Shown piece by piece: positions 26,797 to 35,415 of a stretch of DNA of 64,000 nucleotides. The position numbers and the translations under genes are program-made. The notes beneath the pieces were generated by a model, which was not told where the DNA came from, did no database searches, and was given only the letters and a program-made list of their open reading frames with translations. How positions within the stretch are numbered: position 1 is the first letter of the stretch; each line of letters opens with the position of its first letter. Origin of the DNA: Alistipes sp. (GTDB lineage: Bacteria; Bacteroidota; Bacteroidia; Bacteroidales; Rikenellaceae). Location: NCBI GenBank assembly GCA_017631275.1, contig JAGBTQ010000003.1:62001-126000 (forward strand), read 5' to 3'.

Positions 26797-28206
26797 CTAT
26801 CTCTTTCGTAGCTTTACGACATTCTCCACGTGGTGGGTGTGTGGAAACATATCGACAGGCTGGACTGCCAAGATCTCGTACATGTCGTCGAGAAGGGCGA
26901 GGTCGCGGGCCTGCGTCGAGGGGTTACAGCTAACATATACCATGCGCTCGGGAGCAGCACGCTTGATAACCTCCAACACACGCTCATCGACGCCAGCGCG
27001 TGGTGGGTCGAGGATGATGACATCGGGGCGGCCATTGCGCTCGACAAACTCGTCGCTGAGCACATCCTTCATATCACCGGCATAGAACGTCGTATTGTCG
27101 ATATTGTTTATCTCCGAGTTGATCTTCGCATCGTCAATAGCCTCCTTAACATACTCCACGCCAACAACCTTCTTGGCACGGCGGGCGCAGAAGTTGGCGA
27201 TGGTGCCTGTGCCTGTATATAGGTCATACAACGTGTCGCTCTCCTTGAGCTCGGCGAACTCGCGAGTGACCTTATATAGCTCGTATGCCTGCTCCGAGTT
27301 GGTCTGGTAGAACGACTTAGGGCCAACCTTAAACTTCAAGCCTTCCATCTCCTCGATGATATGATCCTTGCCCGCAAAGCAGATAGGCTCGCGGTCGCCC
27401 AACGAGTCGTTCCACTTCTCGTTAATCATATATATGAGCGAGGTAATCTCGGGGAACTCGCTCTTAAGGTGCGACATGAGTGCGTTGATGCGCGCCTTGT
27501 CGTCCTCGTTGAAGACCACGATAACCATAACCTCGCCAGTAGATGCTGTGCGGATAACCATCGTGCGCATCAAGCCCTCGTGGGCGCGAGCATTGTGGAA
27601 CGAGTAGCCGTTATCCAAGCAGAACTGCTTGGTGGCAAGACGTATGCGGTTTGAGAGATCCACTTGGAGGTGGCACTTGTTGATATCCAAGACCTTGTCG
27701 AAGCAGCCAGGAATGTGGAAGCCTACGGCGGGCTGTGGCTCGATGTCGCCACCCTGAGCTATCTCCTCGTATGTGAGCCAACGCTTATCGGCAAAGGTAA
27801 ACTCTAGCTTATTGCGGTACTCACGTGTGCGCTCCGAGCCGAGGCATGGACGCACCTCGGGAATGTTGAGGTGGCCGATGCGCACAAGCTGATCCTCTAC
27901 CTGCTGGCGCTTCTGCTTTAGCTGCTCGGAGTAGGGTAGGCTCTGCCACTTGCAGCCGCCACACACGCCAAAGTGCTCGCAGAAGGGCTCGGTGCGTAGT
28001 GGCGACTTCTCCACGAAGCGCACTACCGAAGCCTCCATATATCGGCGGTGGTGCTTTCTCACCTGAACATCGACAATGTCGCCAGGCACGGTCATAGGCA
28101 CAAAGACAACCTGGTTGTCGACCTTACCCATTGCCTTGCCCTCGGCAGCAAGAGTCGTGATATGTAGACCCTCGATAAAGGGTAAATCCTTTCTTCTCTT
28201 TCCCAT
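26797..28206 (-). CDS. rlmD: 23S rRNA (uracil-5-)-methyltransferase, RlmD/TrmA family
   Basis: The protein methylates C5 of a uridine in RNA, most likely 23S rRNA. It has 469 residues: an N-terminal TRAM domain (about 10-70), iron-sulfur cysteines in CEHFGVCGGCKW (about 78-90), a central RNA-binding part, and a C-terminal SAM methyltransferase with LYDLYTGTGTIANFC and the nucleophile Cys in YVSCNPST. The family name is secure. The precise target base and the gene symbol are assigned by family resemblance only. Confidence 0.88.
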   Translation of the reverse strand: MGKRRKDLPFIEGLHITTLAAEGKAMGKVDNQVVFVPMTVPGDIVDVQVRKHHRRYMEASVVRFVEKSPLRTEPFCEHFGVCGGCKWQSLPYSEQLKQKRQQVEDQLVRIGHLNIPEVRPCLGSERTREYRNKLEFTFADKRWLTYEEIAQGGDIEPQPAVGFHIPGCFDKVLDINKCHLQVDLSNRIRLATKQFCLDNGYSFHNARAHEGLMRTMVIRTASTGEVMVIVVFNEDDKARINALMSHLKSEFPEITSLIYMINEKWNDSLGDREPICFAGKDHIIEEMEGLKFKVGPKSFYQTNSEQAYELYKVTREFAELKESDTLYDLYTGTGTIANFCARRAKKVVGVEYVKEAIDDAKINSEINNIDNTTFYAGDMKDVLSDEFVERNGRPDVIILDPPRAGVDERVLEVIKRAAPERMVYVSCNPSTQARDLALLDDMYEILAVQPVDMFPHTHHVENVVKLRKR

Positions 28207-28249
28207 AGTTTAAGCGGGATAATGTGTAGGTATTATATTACTCTCTTAA

Positions 28250-29002
28250 TTAAAATGCTTTTGTGCGGTTCTCCTCGGCGTCCTTCTCTAGTACGTCGTC
28301 ACCCTCCCAGTCGAAATACTCAAACTCGTTGCAGCCCTGAAGGCTAAAGCGTGTGTAGGTGATAGGTAGGCCCATAGCCACGAACTTGCTCTCGTAGGCG
28401 GTCTTCACCGATAGCACCTCGTCGGCATATCCCGAGCCGTAGATGTCGTCGTTCTGCACCTCGACCCTAAGACCAAGGCGCTCGATAACGGCTGCCGTGT
28501 AGGCAAACAGGTGCTTCGAGTCGGTCTTGAGGTTGATGACGCCATCGTCGGTGAGCATCTTCTTGTAGTCGGCAAGGAACAGAGGCGATGTCAAGCGCTT
28601 CTTGGCGCGGCGGCTCTTGAGTTGAGGATCGGGGAAGGTGATCCATATCTCTGCAATCTCGCCCTCGGCAAAGAACGAGCGGATAAACTCGATGCGTGTG
28701 CGCAAGAAACCTACGTTGGTCATGTTGCGCTCGGTGGCTGTCTTAGCACCACGCCACATGCGGGCACCCTTGATGTCGATGCCGATATAGTTCTTGTCGG
28801 GGTTGCGCTCAGCAAGGGCTACGGTATATTCGCCACGGCCACAGCCAAGCTCAAGAATAATGGGGCGGTCGTTGTGGAAGAAATCCTCGTGCCAGCGACC
28901 CTTGAGCGGGTGGTCCTTGTGGAATATGTCGTCGAACTCGGGCTGCACCATGCACTTAAAGGTGAGGTTCTCGGCAAACTTTCTTAACTTATCTTTTCCC
29001 AT
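28250..29002 (-). CDS. trmB: tRNA (guanine-N7-)-methyltransferase
   Basis: TrmB forms m7G46 in tRNA. The 250-residue protein shows the SAM site LELGCGRGEYTVALAERNP, GIDIKGARMW, and the family signature ITFPDPQLKSRRAKKRLTS with the catalytic Asp. It sits 43 bases downstream of nothing coding and 20 bases before the end of gldH on the same strand, so ricT, gldH, trmB and rlmD may be one transcript. Confidence 0.95.
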   Translation of the reverse strand: MGKDKLRKFAENLTFKCMVQPEFDDIFHKDHPLKGRWHEDFFHNDRPIILELGCGRGEYTVALAERNPDKNYIGIDIKGARMWRGAKTATERNMTNVGFLRTRIEFIRSFFAEGEIAEIWITFPDPQLKSRRAKKRLTSPLFLADYKKMLTDDGVINLKTDSKHLFAYTAAVIERLGLRVEVQNDDIYGSGYADEVLSVKTAYESKFVAMGLPITYTRFSLQGCNEFEYFDWEGDDVLEKDAEENRTKAF

Positions 29003-29022
29003 GGGTTACTCTTATTTGCGGT

Positions 29023-29454
29023 TTACAACTCGTCAACAATGATGCCTACGGCAGCAATGCCCTTGGCAGGCTTTTCTGGCGTTAGGCGGAAGTGGTATGT
29101 TCCCTTGCGCTTAAGAAGCACGTTGTTGCGATAGACGAACGTATGCTCGTCGGGGCGCATGTCGGCAAGCTGAGGTATGCGTAGCGTGAAGCTCTCCTCG
29201 AGCACCATCGAGTCGGGCGATACGGTGAGTATGGTCACGGGCACCTCCTTCTCGACATATTCGCCATCATAGCGCACGGTGATTAGTATCTTGCGGCGAT
29301 GTAGCGTGTCGCTATTCTCGTACCTAAACTTCTCACTCTGCGACCATGTCTTAGCCTCGGTGTCGTGCATCTCTACGGTACGCTCCGAGCCACCACAGCC
29401 AACCATCATCAGCGTGAGGAGGCTTAGGGCAAAAGTAAATACTCTGCTTAGCAT
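29023..29454 (-). CDS. gldH: Gliding motility lipoprotein GldH
   Basis: GldH is a lipoprotein named for gliding in Flavobacterium but widespread in non-gliding Bacteroidales. The 143-residue protein has a lipobox (LMMVGC) and a beta-rich body ending FRLTPEKPAKGIAAVGI, a typical GldH finish. It starts four bases after the ricT stop, the usual ricT-gldH neighbourhood. In this phylum its exact role is not clear. Confidence 0.85.
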   Translation of the reverse strand: MLSRVFTFALSLLTLMMVGCGGSERTVEMHDTEAKTWSQSEKFRYENSDTLHRRKILITVRYDGEYVEKEVPVTILTVSPDSMVLEESFTLRIPQLADMRPDEHTFVYRNNVLLKRKGTYHFRLTPEKPAKGIAAVGIIVDEL

Positions 29455-29457
29455 GGC

Positions 29458-30951
29458 CTACTCCGTTTTTGGGTTATCGTGGCGCTGTGTCTCGCCACCC
29501 TCCGCACGACGCTCGCCACGGTGTGGACGGTGGTGACCACGGCCACGACGACGATTGTTGTGCTGGTGGTCGCGACCCTCTCTCTGCTCCTTATTCTCGC
29601 CCTCAGTGGTAGGCGTTACCTCCTGAGGCTTTGCCTCCTGCTTCTCGGCATGCTCGCTACGGCGCTCATGTCTATGTCCTCGGCGCTCACGACCCTCGCG
29701 ACCCTCGCGATTTTCTCTATTCTCGCGGCCCTCGCGCTTAGGCTCTGCGTCAGCCTCTGGTGCCGACTCGCTATTTACAGGCTGTGTGGTCTGCTCCTCG
29801 CTTGGTTTACCCTGTTTATCCTCCTTGCCACCACGGCGCTTTGAGCGCTTCGAGCGTTTCGACTTGTTATCGAAGCGGGTGATGCTATCCTCCTCGTGGC
29901 GGTATGTTGGCTCAGCAACAACCTCTGCACCCTCCTCGCCAAGAAGCGTCTCGGCCTTCTGTCCTGCACGGTTCAGGGCGATAATCTCCTTAACACGGTT
30001 TATTGAGAGCGTTGTGAGGTTTACCATAGCCCCCTTGCTTGTTGAGAAGGTCATAGTCTGTGCCAATGGGTCGATCTTTACGAGGAAGTACTCGCCATCG
30101 AGCGTCTGCAGTGGCTCGCGTAGGCGTGGTATGGTGCGACGTGCGTCAGCATAGGTGTCGTACTCATACATAAGGCAGCACTTAAGCTTCGAGCACTGGC
30201 CAGCGAGCTTCTGTGGGTTGAGCGATATCTCCTGCATGCGTGCCGCATTTGTCGTCACGCTCGAGAAGCTCGACATCCACGAGGCGCAACATAGCTCTCG
30301 GCCACAAGCGCCAATACCGCCAATGCGGCCAGCCTCCTGACGAGCACCAATCTGCTTCATCTCGATACGAATGCGGAACCTGTCGGCAAAGACCTTGATA
30401 AGCTCGCGGAAATCGACACGCTCGTCGGCGATGTAGTAGAATATCGCCTTGATCTTGTCGCCCTGATACTCCACGTCGCCAATCTTCATGTTAAGGCCCA
30501 TCTCGGCAGCAATCTGTCGTGAGGCGATCATTGTCTCGTGCTCGAGGGCTATCGCCTCCTGCCACTTCTCAAGGTCGTAGGGGCGTGCCTTGCGGTATAT
30601 CTTCTTAAACTCGCCGTTGTAGGGGTTGAAGCCTGTGCGTCGCATCTGCTTAGCCACCATGTCGCCCGTGAGCGAGATGATGCCTATGTCGTGACCTGGC
30701 GACGCCTCGACAGCCACAATGTCGCCACGCTTGAGCTCAAGGTTGTTGATATTCTGATAGTACGAGCGGCGTGTATTTTTGAAGCGCACCTCGAAAATGT
30801 CGGTAGGGATATTGTCGGGATACTCCTCCAGCCAGTTGGTCTCGTGGAGCTTGTAGCAGCCCTCCACAGCTACAGCATCGAGCTCATCTTTGCAGTCGCA
30901 GAAGCAGCAGCCACGACCCAACTCGGGTGTATGTTTTTTATTGCAACTCAT
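29458..30951 (-). CDS. ricT: RicT/PSP1-family protein with long charged tail
   Basis: The protein has 497 residues. The N-terminus carries CCFCDCKDELDAV. A PSP1/YaaT domain fills about 60-290, with cysteines in GACGRELCCASW and CSKLKCCLMYE that may hold the iron-sulfur cluster described for the RicT-type complex in Bacillus. From about residue 365 the rest is low-complexity: Arg, Glu, Gly and His in short repeats such as REGRENRENREGREGRERR. That tail looks disordered and nucleic-acid binding. It heads the ricT-gldH-trmB run. Confidence 0.88.
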   Translation of the reverse strand: MSCNKKHTPELGRGCCFCDCKDELDAVAVEGCYKLHETNWLEEYPDNIPTDIFEVRFKNTRRSYYQNINNLELKRGDIVAVEASPGHDIGIISLTGDMVAKQMRRTGFNPYNGEFKKIYRKARPYDLEKWQEAIALEHETMIASRQIAAEMGLNMKIGDVEYQGDKIKAIFYYIADERVDFRELIKVFADRFRIRIEMKQIGARQEAGRIGGIGACGRELCCASWMSSFSSVTTNAARMQEISLNPQKLAGQCSKLKCCLMYEYDTYADARRTIPRLREPLQTLDGEYFLVKIDPLAQTMTFSTSKGAMVNLTTLSINRVKEIIALNRAGQKAETLLGEEGAEVVAEPTYRHEEDSITRFDNKSKRSKRSKRRGGKEDKQGKPSEEQTTQPVNSESAPEADAEPKREGRENRENREGREGRERRGHRHERRSEHAEKQEAKPQEVTPTTEGENKEQREGRDHQHNNRRRGRGHHRPHRGERRAEGGETQRHDNPKTE

Positions 30952-31111
30952 CGTTATAACTTATTATTTTGCTTGCGAGTGCCTGAGCACCCGTGTGTTC
31001 ACATATATACAATTTGGCGTAAAGATAGGCAAAAAATATGAAATATTCATATTTCGCCCCCAAAAGTTTGTCGTTGCGTGGTGTGTGCGGTGCTAAACCA
31101 ATAATTTTACC

Positions 31112-31119
31112 TATCTTTG
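31112..31119 (+). promoter_or_regulatory. -7 box directly before a GNAT gene
   Basis: TATCTTTG ends five bases before the ATG at 31124. By the usual spacing transcription would begin at or within a base or two of the start codon, so the message may be leaderless. No clear -33 box is seen. Confidence 0.5.
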
Positions 31120-31123
31120 CTCT

Positions 31124-31669
31124 ATGAACAATTCATTTAGCATACGCCCAGCAACCCTTGCCGATGCCGAGAAGATAGCCTTGGCGGTGTGCATGGCTGT
31201 GGGCTACGACTCTACACATGCACTATACCCTGTGTTTCTGACACTTGCACGCATGGAGCACTCGCAATATAGCTACCGCAATGCGCTCGTTGCCGAGGCT
31301 GATGGCGCTGTTGTTGGCGCCCTTGTGGGCTACGACGGAGCACGCCTTAAGGAGCTTCGCGAGCCTATCTTTCCGCTTCTAAGGCAACATCTTGGCGAGG
31401 TGATAAATATCGAGGACGAGACCGAGGCTGGCGAGTTCTATCTCGACTCGTTGGGCGTTGTGCCCGAGTATCGCGGACACGGCATAGGTAGGGCACTTAT
31501 CGAGGCTATGCGCGATAGGGCCTTTGCCGAGGGCCACGAGCGTGTGGGACTTATTGTCGATATAGATAACCCCTCTGCCGAGCGCCTCTACCAGTCGTTG
31601 GGCTTCCGATGGGTAGGCGATAAGCGCTTTTTGGGCCATGCCATGCACCATCTTCAGGCGTGGCGCTAA
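31124..31669 (+). CDS. GNAT family N-acetyltransferase
   Basis: The 181-residue protein is a single GNAT domain. The acetyl-CoA-binding motif is VVPEYRGHGIGRALIEAM (about 110-127) and the C-terminal signature is NPSAERLYQSLGF. Its substrate is unknown. The start is supported by the GNAT fold beginning at residue 5 (FSIRPATLADA). A short repeat relic follows 15 bases after the stop. Confidence 0.88.
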   Translation: MNNSFSIRPATLADAEKIALAVCMAVGYDSTHALYPVFLTLARMEHSQYSYRNALVAEADGAVVGALVGYDGARLKELREPIFPLLRQHLGEVINIEDETEAGEFYLDSLGVVPEYRGHGIGRALIEAMRDRAFAEGHERVGLIVDIDNPSAERLYQSLGFRWVGDKRFLGHAMHHLQAWR

Positions 31670-31683
31670 GCACAAAAAGCGAG

Positions 31684-31728
31684 ATTGTTGTGATAAGAGC
31701 GCATCTGCAACCCTTCTGATAACAAATT
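31684..31728 (+). repeat. Core-deleted type 2 palindromic element
   Basis: ATTGTTGTGATAAG on the left and CTTCTGATAACAAATT on the right are the outer arms of the type 2 element, joined by a single GCGCATCTGC. In full copies CATCTGC occurs on both sides of the core hairpin, so this copy looks like the product of a deletion between those direct repeats. Confidence 0.7.
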
Positions 31729-31861
31729 TAGTGGTGTTAATTTCGGGATTTTTGCTAAAATGGGGTTTGAAGCCTAAAAAAATGTTGCATTCGTATGTTA
31801 TTAAGTTTCAATATGATGAGTGTGGTGGCAGTAAAAAAGTGAAAAATATTTTCGTTTTTTG

Positions 31862-31893
31862 TTTGGTAGATTAAAAAACTTGTTATACTTTTG
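31862..31893 (+). promoter_or_regulatory. tRNA-Ser promoter
   Basis: TTTG (31862-31865), 20 bases, then TACTTTTG (31886-31893): a full consensus match ending six bases before the mature tRNA. Confidence 0.8.
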
Positions 31894-31899
31894 TCCCTT

Positions 31900-31984
31900 G
31901 GAGAGGTGGCAGAGTGGTCGATTGCGGCGGTCTTGAAAACCGTTGAGCTGCGAGGCTCCGGGGGTTCGAATCCCTCCCTCTCCG
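31900..31984 (+). tRNA. tRNA-Ser (UGA anticodon)
   Basis: GGAGAGG (31900-31906) pairs with CCTCTCC (31977-31983), with discriminator G. The anticodon loop CTTGAAA gives TGA at 31934-31936. A long variable arm, as in serine tRNAs, and a T-loop with GGTTCGAATC complete the cloverleaf. CCA is not encoded. Confidence 0.97.
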
Positions 31985-32001
31985 CTCGATCACAAAGCAG
32001 A

Positions 32002-32034
32002 ACGGACGACTGAAAGGTCGTCCGTTTTGTTTTT
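32002..32034 (+). terminator. Terminator after tRNA-Ser
   Basis: Perfect nine-bp stem ACGGACGAC (32002-32010) / GTCGTCCGT (32017-32025) with a six-base loop, then TTTGTTTTT. Confidence 0.9.
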
Positions 32035-32103
32035 GTGTCTGTGTGTCTGAGAGCAAGCTCTCACCCCCAGCCCCAAAATCAATCTGCCTATAGCCGTGTG
32101 TCA

Positions 32104-32135
32104 TTTGTTTTTCTCGGCAATAATATCTATATTTG
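32104..32135 (+). promoter_or_regulatory. Promoter for the clostripain-like gene
   Basis: TTTG (32104-32107), 20 bases, TATATTTG (32128-32135), a full consensus match. Confidence 0.75.
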
Positions 32136-32180
32136 TGCTATGTGTAGTAGATAATGTCTAACATCATAATAGTTAGGGCT

Positions 32181-33551
32181 ATGAGAAACAGATTCAGATG
32201 CTTATTTATGGTAGCCATAATCTCTATGTTTATGGCGTGTAGCGCCAACGATCCTGGCAACACAACACCTACGCCAACACCCGGGCCAGAGCCAGCACCA
32301 ACCCCCACCGAGATTAATAGCTACACCATCATGACCTATGGCTGTGGTGGCGGAGAGCTCGACGAGTATTACGAGGCGTGCATAAAGGTTGTAGCACAAC
32401 TTGATCCTCCGAGCCACATAAACATTGTGGGACAGATGAAGTGGAGCAACGGCTACAAATCGAAGTGGTCAAACGGCGAGGGTGGCGTAACACGCTTCTC
32501 GTATAACCACGCCCTAAAAACGTTTGACAACAAGCACTTCAGCGACAACAGCTTCAAGATAGATGACCCTGCAAACCTTGCAGAGTTTATCGAGTGGGCA
32601 CGTGACGTAGCGCCTGCCGATGAATACATCATCGTATTTATGGGTCATGGCAACGCCTATCACCCAAGCTTCGAGGGCGATGCCACCCGAGCAATAATGC
32701 GTGACGACGAGAGTCCAGAATACCTCGGGTTGAGTGGTATAGTAGATGCCTTCGAGGCGGCAGATGCGCACTTCGGGCTTACGTTTATGATGAGCTGCCT
32801 GATGAATAGCATAGAGTATGTCACCGAGCTTGAGCCATACACCAACTACTACCTCGCATCGAGCCACGTTACATCTATCAGTGGCGGCGAGATATACTCC
32901 ATCGTCGAGAGTCTTATGGGCATGAGTGAGTATGATGAGCATAGCATAGCCGAGGCTGTGACATACTACATCGATCAGGACTACGACATGTGGTGGTGTC
33001 AAAACCCATTAGCCATAGACCATACGCTGACTAAGTGTAGTAATATGGCGGAGCTAAACGGGGCTATACGTGAATTTACTGACATCGTCGTAGGCTTATA
33101 TGACGAGCAGGCAAAGATTGGCGCAGATGCTATGGATAGCCGCTATGGTTTTACTGTAGCCACTATTGACAAGGCGCTAAGCGAGGCATACTATCCCGTT
33201 AATGCATCAATCTCGGAGAGCCAAATAGAGATGGTGCAATGGTATCGCCTGGACTACGCCTTCGATATTGTTGATATAGCCTCAAAGGTTGCCAATGCCA
33301 CCAAGCATGGCGAATTGGTGAGTACTGCCGAGAAGATTAAGAGTGCTGCTACTAAGACAATCACCTATCAGCGTGATGCTAACTTAGAGGCGGTTGATAG
33401 AGTCTATTACACCGCGGTGCTCATAAATAGAGAGCAGTGGGAGAGTCTCGGCATGGAGCTTGCGGGCTACGAAGATACAGCCTTTGACAAAGCCACGGGC
33501 TGGAGTCGCCTACTAAAGATTAATGGCGCTACCTTCATGCATTGTAGGTAG
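32181..33551 (+). CDS. Clostripain-family (C11) cysteine peptidase lipoprotein
   Basis: Starting at 32181 (MRNRFRCLF) the protein has a lipoprotein signal (ISMFMAC) and a Pro/Thr linker (PTPTPGPEPAPTPT). The peptidase domain shows the His-Cys dyad of clan CD: His 156 in FMGHGNA and Cys 206 in MMSCLMNSIEY. A SSHVTSISGGEIY segment matches the SQE..GxGxxY region of clostripains. Family members cut after Arg or Lys. It would act at the cell surface or in the periplasm. The alternative start at 32154 adds nine residues ahead of a normal signal peptide. Confidence 0.85.
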   Translation: MRNRFRCLFMVAIISMFMACSANDPGNTTPTPTPGPEPAPTPTEINSYTIMTYGCGGGELDEYYEACIKVVAQLDPPSHINIVGQMKWSNGYKSKWSNGEGGVTRFSYNHALKTFDNKHFSDNSFKIDDPANLAEFIEWARDVAPADEYIIVFMGHGNAYHPSFEGDATRAIMRDDESPEYLGLSGIVDAFEAADAHFGLTFMMSCLMNSIEYVTELEPYTNYYLASSHVTSISGGEIYSIVESLMGMSEYDEHSIAEAVTYYIDQDYDMWWCQNPLAIDHTLTKCSNMAELNGAIREFTDIVVGLYDEQAKIGADAMDSRYGFTVATIDKALSEAYYPVNASISESQIEMVQWYRLDYAFDIVDIASKVANATKHGELVSTAEKIKSAATKTITYQRDANLEAVDRVYYTAVLINREQWESLGMELAGYEDTAFDKATGWSRLLKINGATFMHCR

Positions 33552-33576
33552 TAGTGGCGGTCTTGCTGACGCAAAA

Positions 33577-33620
33577 ACATAAGGGGTCAGATCAATCACA
33601 TTGACTCCTTATGTTTTTTT
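33577..33620 (+). terminator. Terminator after the clostripain-like gene
   Basis: ACATAAGGGGTCA (33577-33589) pairs with TGACTCCTTATGT (33602-33614), followed by seven T. Confidence 0.88.
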
Positions 33621-33758
33621 GTTTTGTGACGGAGAGTGCTGGTGGGTGACTAAGCTTTGGTTGCACCTTATCAGAAAATATTAAATAATTACGGCGCACC
33701 ATAAATATATCAAATAATTTTCCTATTTTTGTCAGCGAAAAATAAATAAAGTATGACT

Positions 33759-34046
33759 ATGAATTTTACAGGAATTATCGTGGGTTTGGCAACCTTTATA
33801 ATTATTGGCATCTTTCACCCGATAGTTATCAAGGCTGAGTATTATTGGGGCACAAAGTGTTGGTGGTTGTTTCTTGTTGCAGGCATCATGTTTGGTGCTC
33901 TCTCCATCATTGTTGAGAATATGGCCCTCTCTACCATATTGGGTGTTACGGCATTCTCATCTTTTTGGAGCATCTTGGAGCTTATACACCAAAAGGAGCG
34001 AGTTCGCAAGGGCTGGTTCCCCGAGGGCCCAGGCCATAAGAGATAG
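33759..34046 (+). CDS. DUF4491 family small membrane protein
   Basis: This is a 95-residue protein with three hydrophobic segments and an Arg/Lys-rich C-terminus ending KGWFPEGPGHKR. Its opening MNFTGIIVGLATF and the motif HPIVIKAEYYWGTKCWW match DUF4491, a Bacteroidetes-typical family of unknown function. An in-frame ATG six bases earlier (33753) is possible. A -7-like TATTTTTG is at 33724-33731. It stands alone between two terminators. Confidence 0.85.
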   Translation: MNFTGIIVGLATFIIIGIFHPIVIKAEYYWGTKCWWLFLVAGIMFGALSIIVENMALSTILGVTAFSSFWSILELIHQKERVRKGWFPEGPGHKR

Positions 34047-34060
34047 ATTGATAAGCAACT

Positions 34061-34096
34061 ATAGCCGACCTTAAACGAGGTCGGCTATTTTGTTTT
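34061..34096 (+). terminator. Terminator after DUF4491 gene
   Basis: Perfect 11-bp stem ATAGCCGACCT (34061-34071) / AGGTCGGCTAT (34078-34088) and TTTTGTTTT. Confidence 0.9.
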
Positions 34097-34100
34097 GGTG

Positions 34101-34131
34101 TTGCGTTTTGCGAAATAATTTGTTATATTTG
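34101..34131 (+). promoter_or_regulatory. Promoter for the YD-repeat-like gene
   Basis: TTG (34101-34103), 20 bases, TATATTTG (34124-34131). Confidence 0.65.
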
Positions 34132-34181
34132 TTGTGCGATACTCTTATTGCGTATGTTCTAACCTAAATTCCTGATAATCT

Positions 34182-35240
34182 ATGAAAAAGCTCATCTTAT
34201 TACTTGCTGCAATGACTGCGGTGAGCGCCTATGCACAAAAGGCAGCAGAGGCCCCAGAGAGAAAAAATTGGGATAGCAAGCAACCACTATATGGCAATGT
34301 GCAGAGCCTAAGGGTGATAAATAGCACGTACGATGTCGATAGTGGCGAGTTTTATACTGAAAGCGAGGAGAGCTACAAGTTTAACAGCAGAGGCGATGTC
34401 ACAGAGAAGCCGGACACTGACGGAAATAGTGGATATGCAGCGTTGTACAGATATAAATATGACGCAAATAGAAATGTTGTAGAGAGGGTTAGTTGCTCTG
34501 CTACAGGCGAGGTATATGCAAAGTATATCTACAAATATAACTCTTTGGGCAAGGTTGCCGAGGAGTTCTACTACCACCCCACCGACCTAACGAACTACGC
34601 CTCAAGGCGACACTATCTATACGACAAGAAGGGATTGTGTCTTGGTGCTGTGGACTACGATAGCGATGGCTCTGTGCTCAGCAAGTACGACTTTAGATAC
34701 GACGACCAGGGCAACCGCATCGAGGAGACATATAGTCGCTCGCGTTATCTGTTCGAGTATGACGGCAGGGGTAATTTGTTGGGGCAGCACGTGTTTGAAG
34801 ATGAAGTGTTGGTTGAAAGAGCCCAATTTATATATGACGACCAAGATAGGCTCATAGAGGAGACATTGATGGACGGCAATGGCGTTATATATGAGCACTC
34901 TACGAAGAGGTACAACAGCCAGAATAAGCCTATTGAGGCGGCGTTATACGGCGAGGGCAACACCTTGATAGGCACAGCAACCGTAACCTACGACTCATAC
35001 GGAAAGGTCATCAAGCGCATAGATAAGTATCAGGGCGAGGAGGATATTGTGCAAAGCTTCAAGTATGACAGCCGCGGAAACCTCGTCGAGCATGTCATCG
35101 ACTATCAGGAGTATTTGCAGGTTATGGCTTACACCTACGACTCGCACAACAACCTGACACTAAAGGAGGTCTTCGAGGTATATGGCGAGAACACATTCCC
35201 AACGTCGAAAACCTCGTACGAGATAGTCTATCGCCAGTAA
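34182..35240 (+). CDS. Exported YD/RHS-repeat-like protein
   Basis: The 352-residue protein has a signal peptide ending near residue 18 (SAYAQ) and then a chain of about ten short repeats of the form Y-x-Y/F-D-x-x-G/N-x (YKYDANRNVVE, YIYKYNSLGKV, FRYDDQGNRIEE, FEYDGRGNLLG, FIYDDQDRLIEE, FKYDSRGNLVEH). This resembles the YD repeats of RHS and teneurin shells, but it is far too short for a toxin shell and lacks the RHS core. It may be a secreted binding protein. It is monocistronic, with its own promoter and terminator. Confidence 0.8.
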   Translation: MKKLILLLAAMTAVSAYAQKAAEAPERKNWDSKQPLYGNVQSLRVINSTYDVDSGEFYTESEESYKFNSRGDVTEKPDTDGNSGYAALYRYKYDANRNVVERVSCSATGEVYAKYIYKYNSLGKVAEEFYYHPTDLTNYASRRHYLYDKKGLCLGAVDYDSDGSVLSKYDFRYDDQGNRIEETYSRSRYLFEYDGRGNLLGQHVFEDEVLVERAQFIYDDQDRLIEETLMDGNGVIYEHSTKRYNSQNKPIEAALYGEGNTLIGTATVTYDSYGKVIKRIDKYQGEEDIVQSFKYDSRGNLVEHVIDYQEYLQVMAYTYDSHNNLTLKEVFEVYGENTFPTSKTSYEIVYRQ

Positions 35241-35250
35241 CCAAAAAGAA

Positions 35251-35280
35251 CGACCCGAGTGACACTCGGGTCGCTTTTTT
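35251..35280 (+). terminator. Terminator after the YD-repeat-like gene
   Basis: CGACCCGAGT / ACTCGGGTCG stem (35251-35273) with GAC loop, followed by TTTTTT. Confidence 0.92.
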
Positions 35281-35352
35281 GTTGTAGATGTGCTTGGGCG
35301 GCATGGCCGAGTATGTTGTTTATGCCATGTAAAGTGCAATTACGCTCCACAA

Positions 35353-35386
35353 TTTGATGACAAATACAAATATTCGACTAATTTTG
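35353..35386 (+). promoter_or_regulatory. Promoter for the DUF5106/thioredoxin-like gene
   Basis: TTTG (35353-35356), 22 bases, TAATTTTG (35379-35386). It supports the start at 35416, about 26 bases further on, over an upstream ATG at 35290. Confidence 0.55.
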
Positions 35387-35415
35387 TCGGAGCAACCACT
35401 CATTACGCCAAGATC

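Noticed and set aside
31883-32104. 73-codon minus-strand frame across tRNA-Ser
   Set aside because: It is antisense to a well-formed tRNA and its terminator.
34182-35240. RHS toxin or polymorphic toxin
   Set aside because: YD-like repeats are present, but there is no RHS core, no variable C-terminal toxin domain and no immunity gene. The gene is short and monocistronic.
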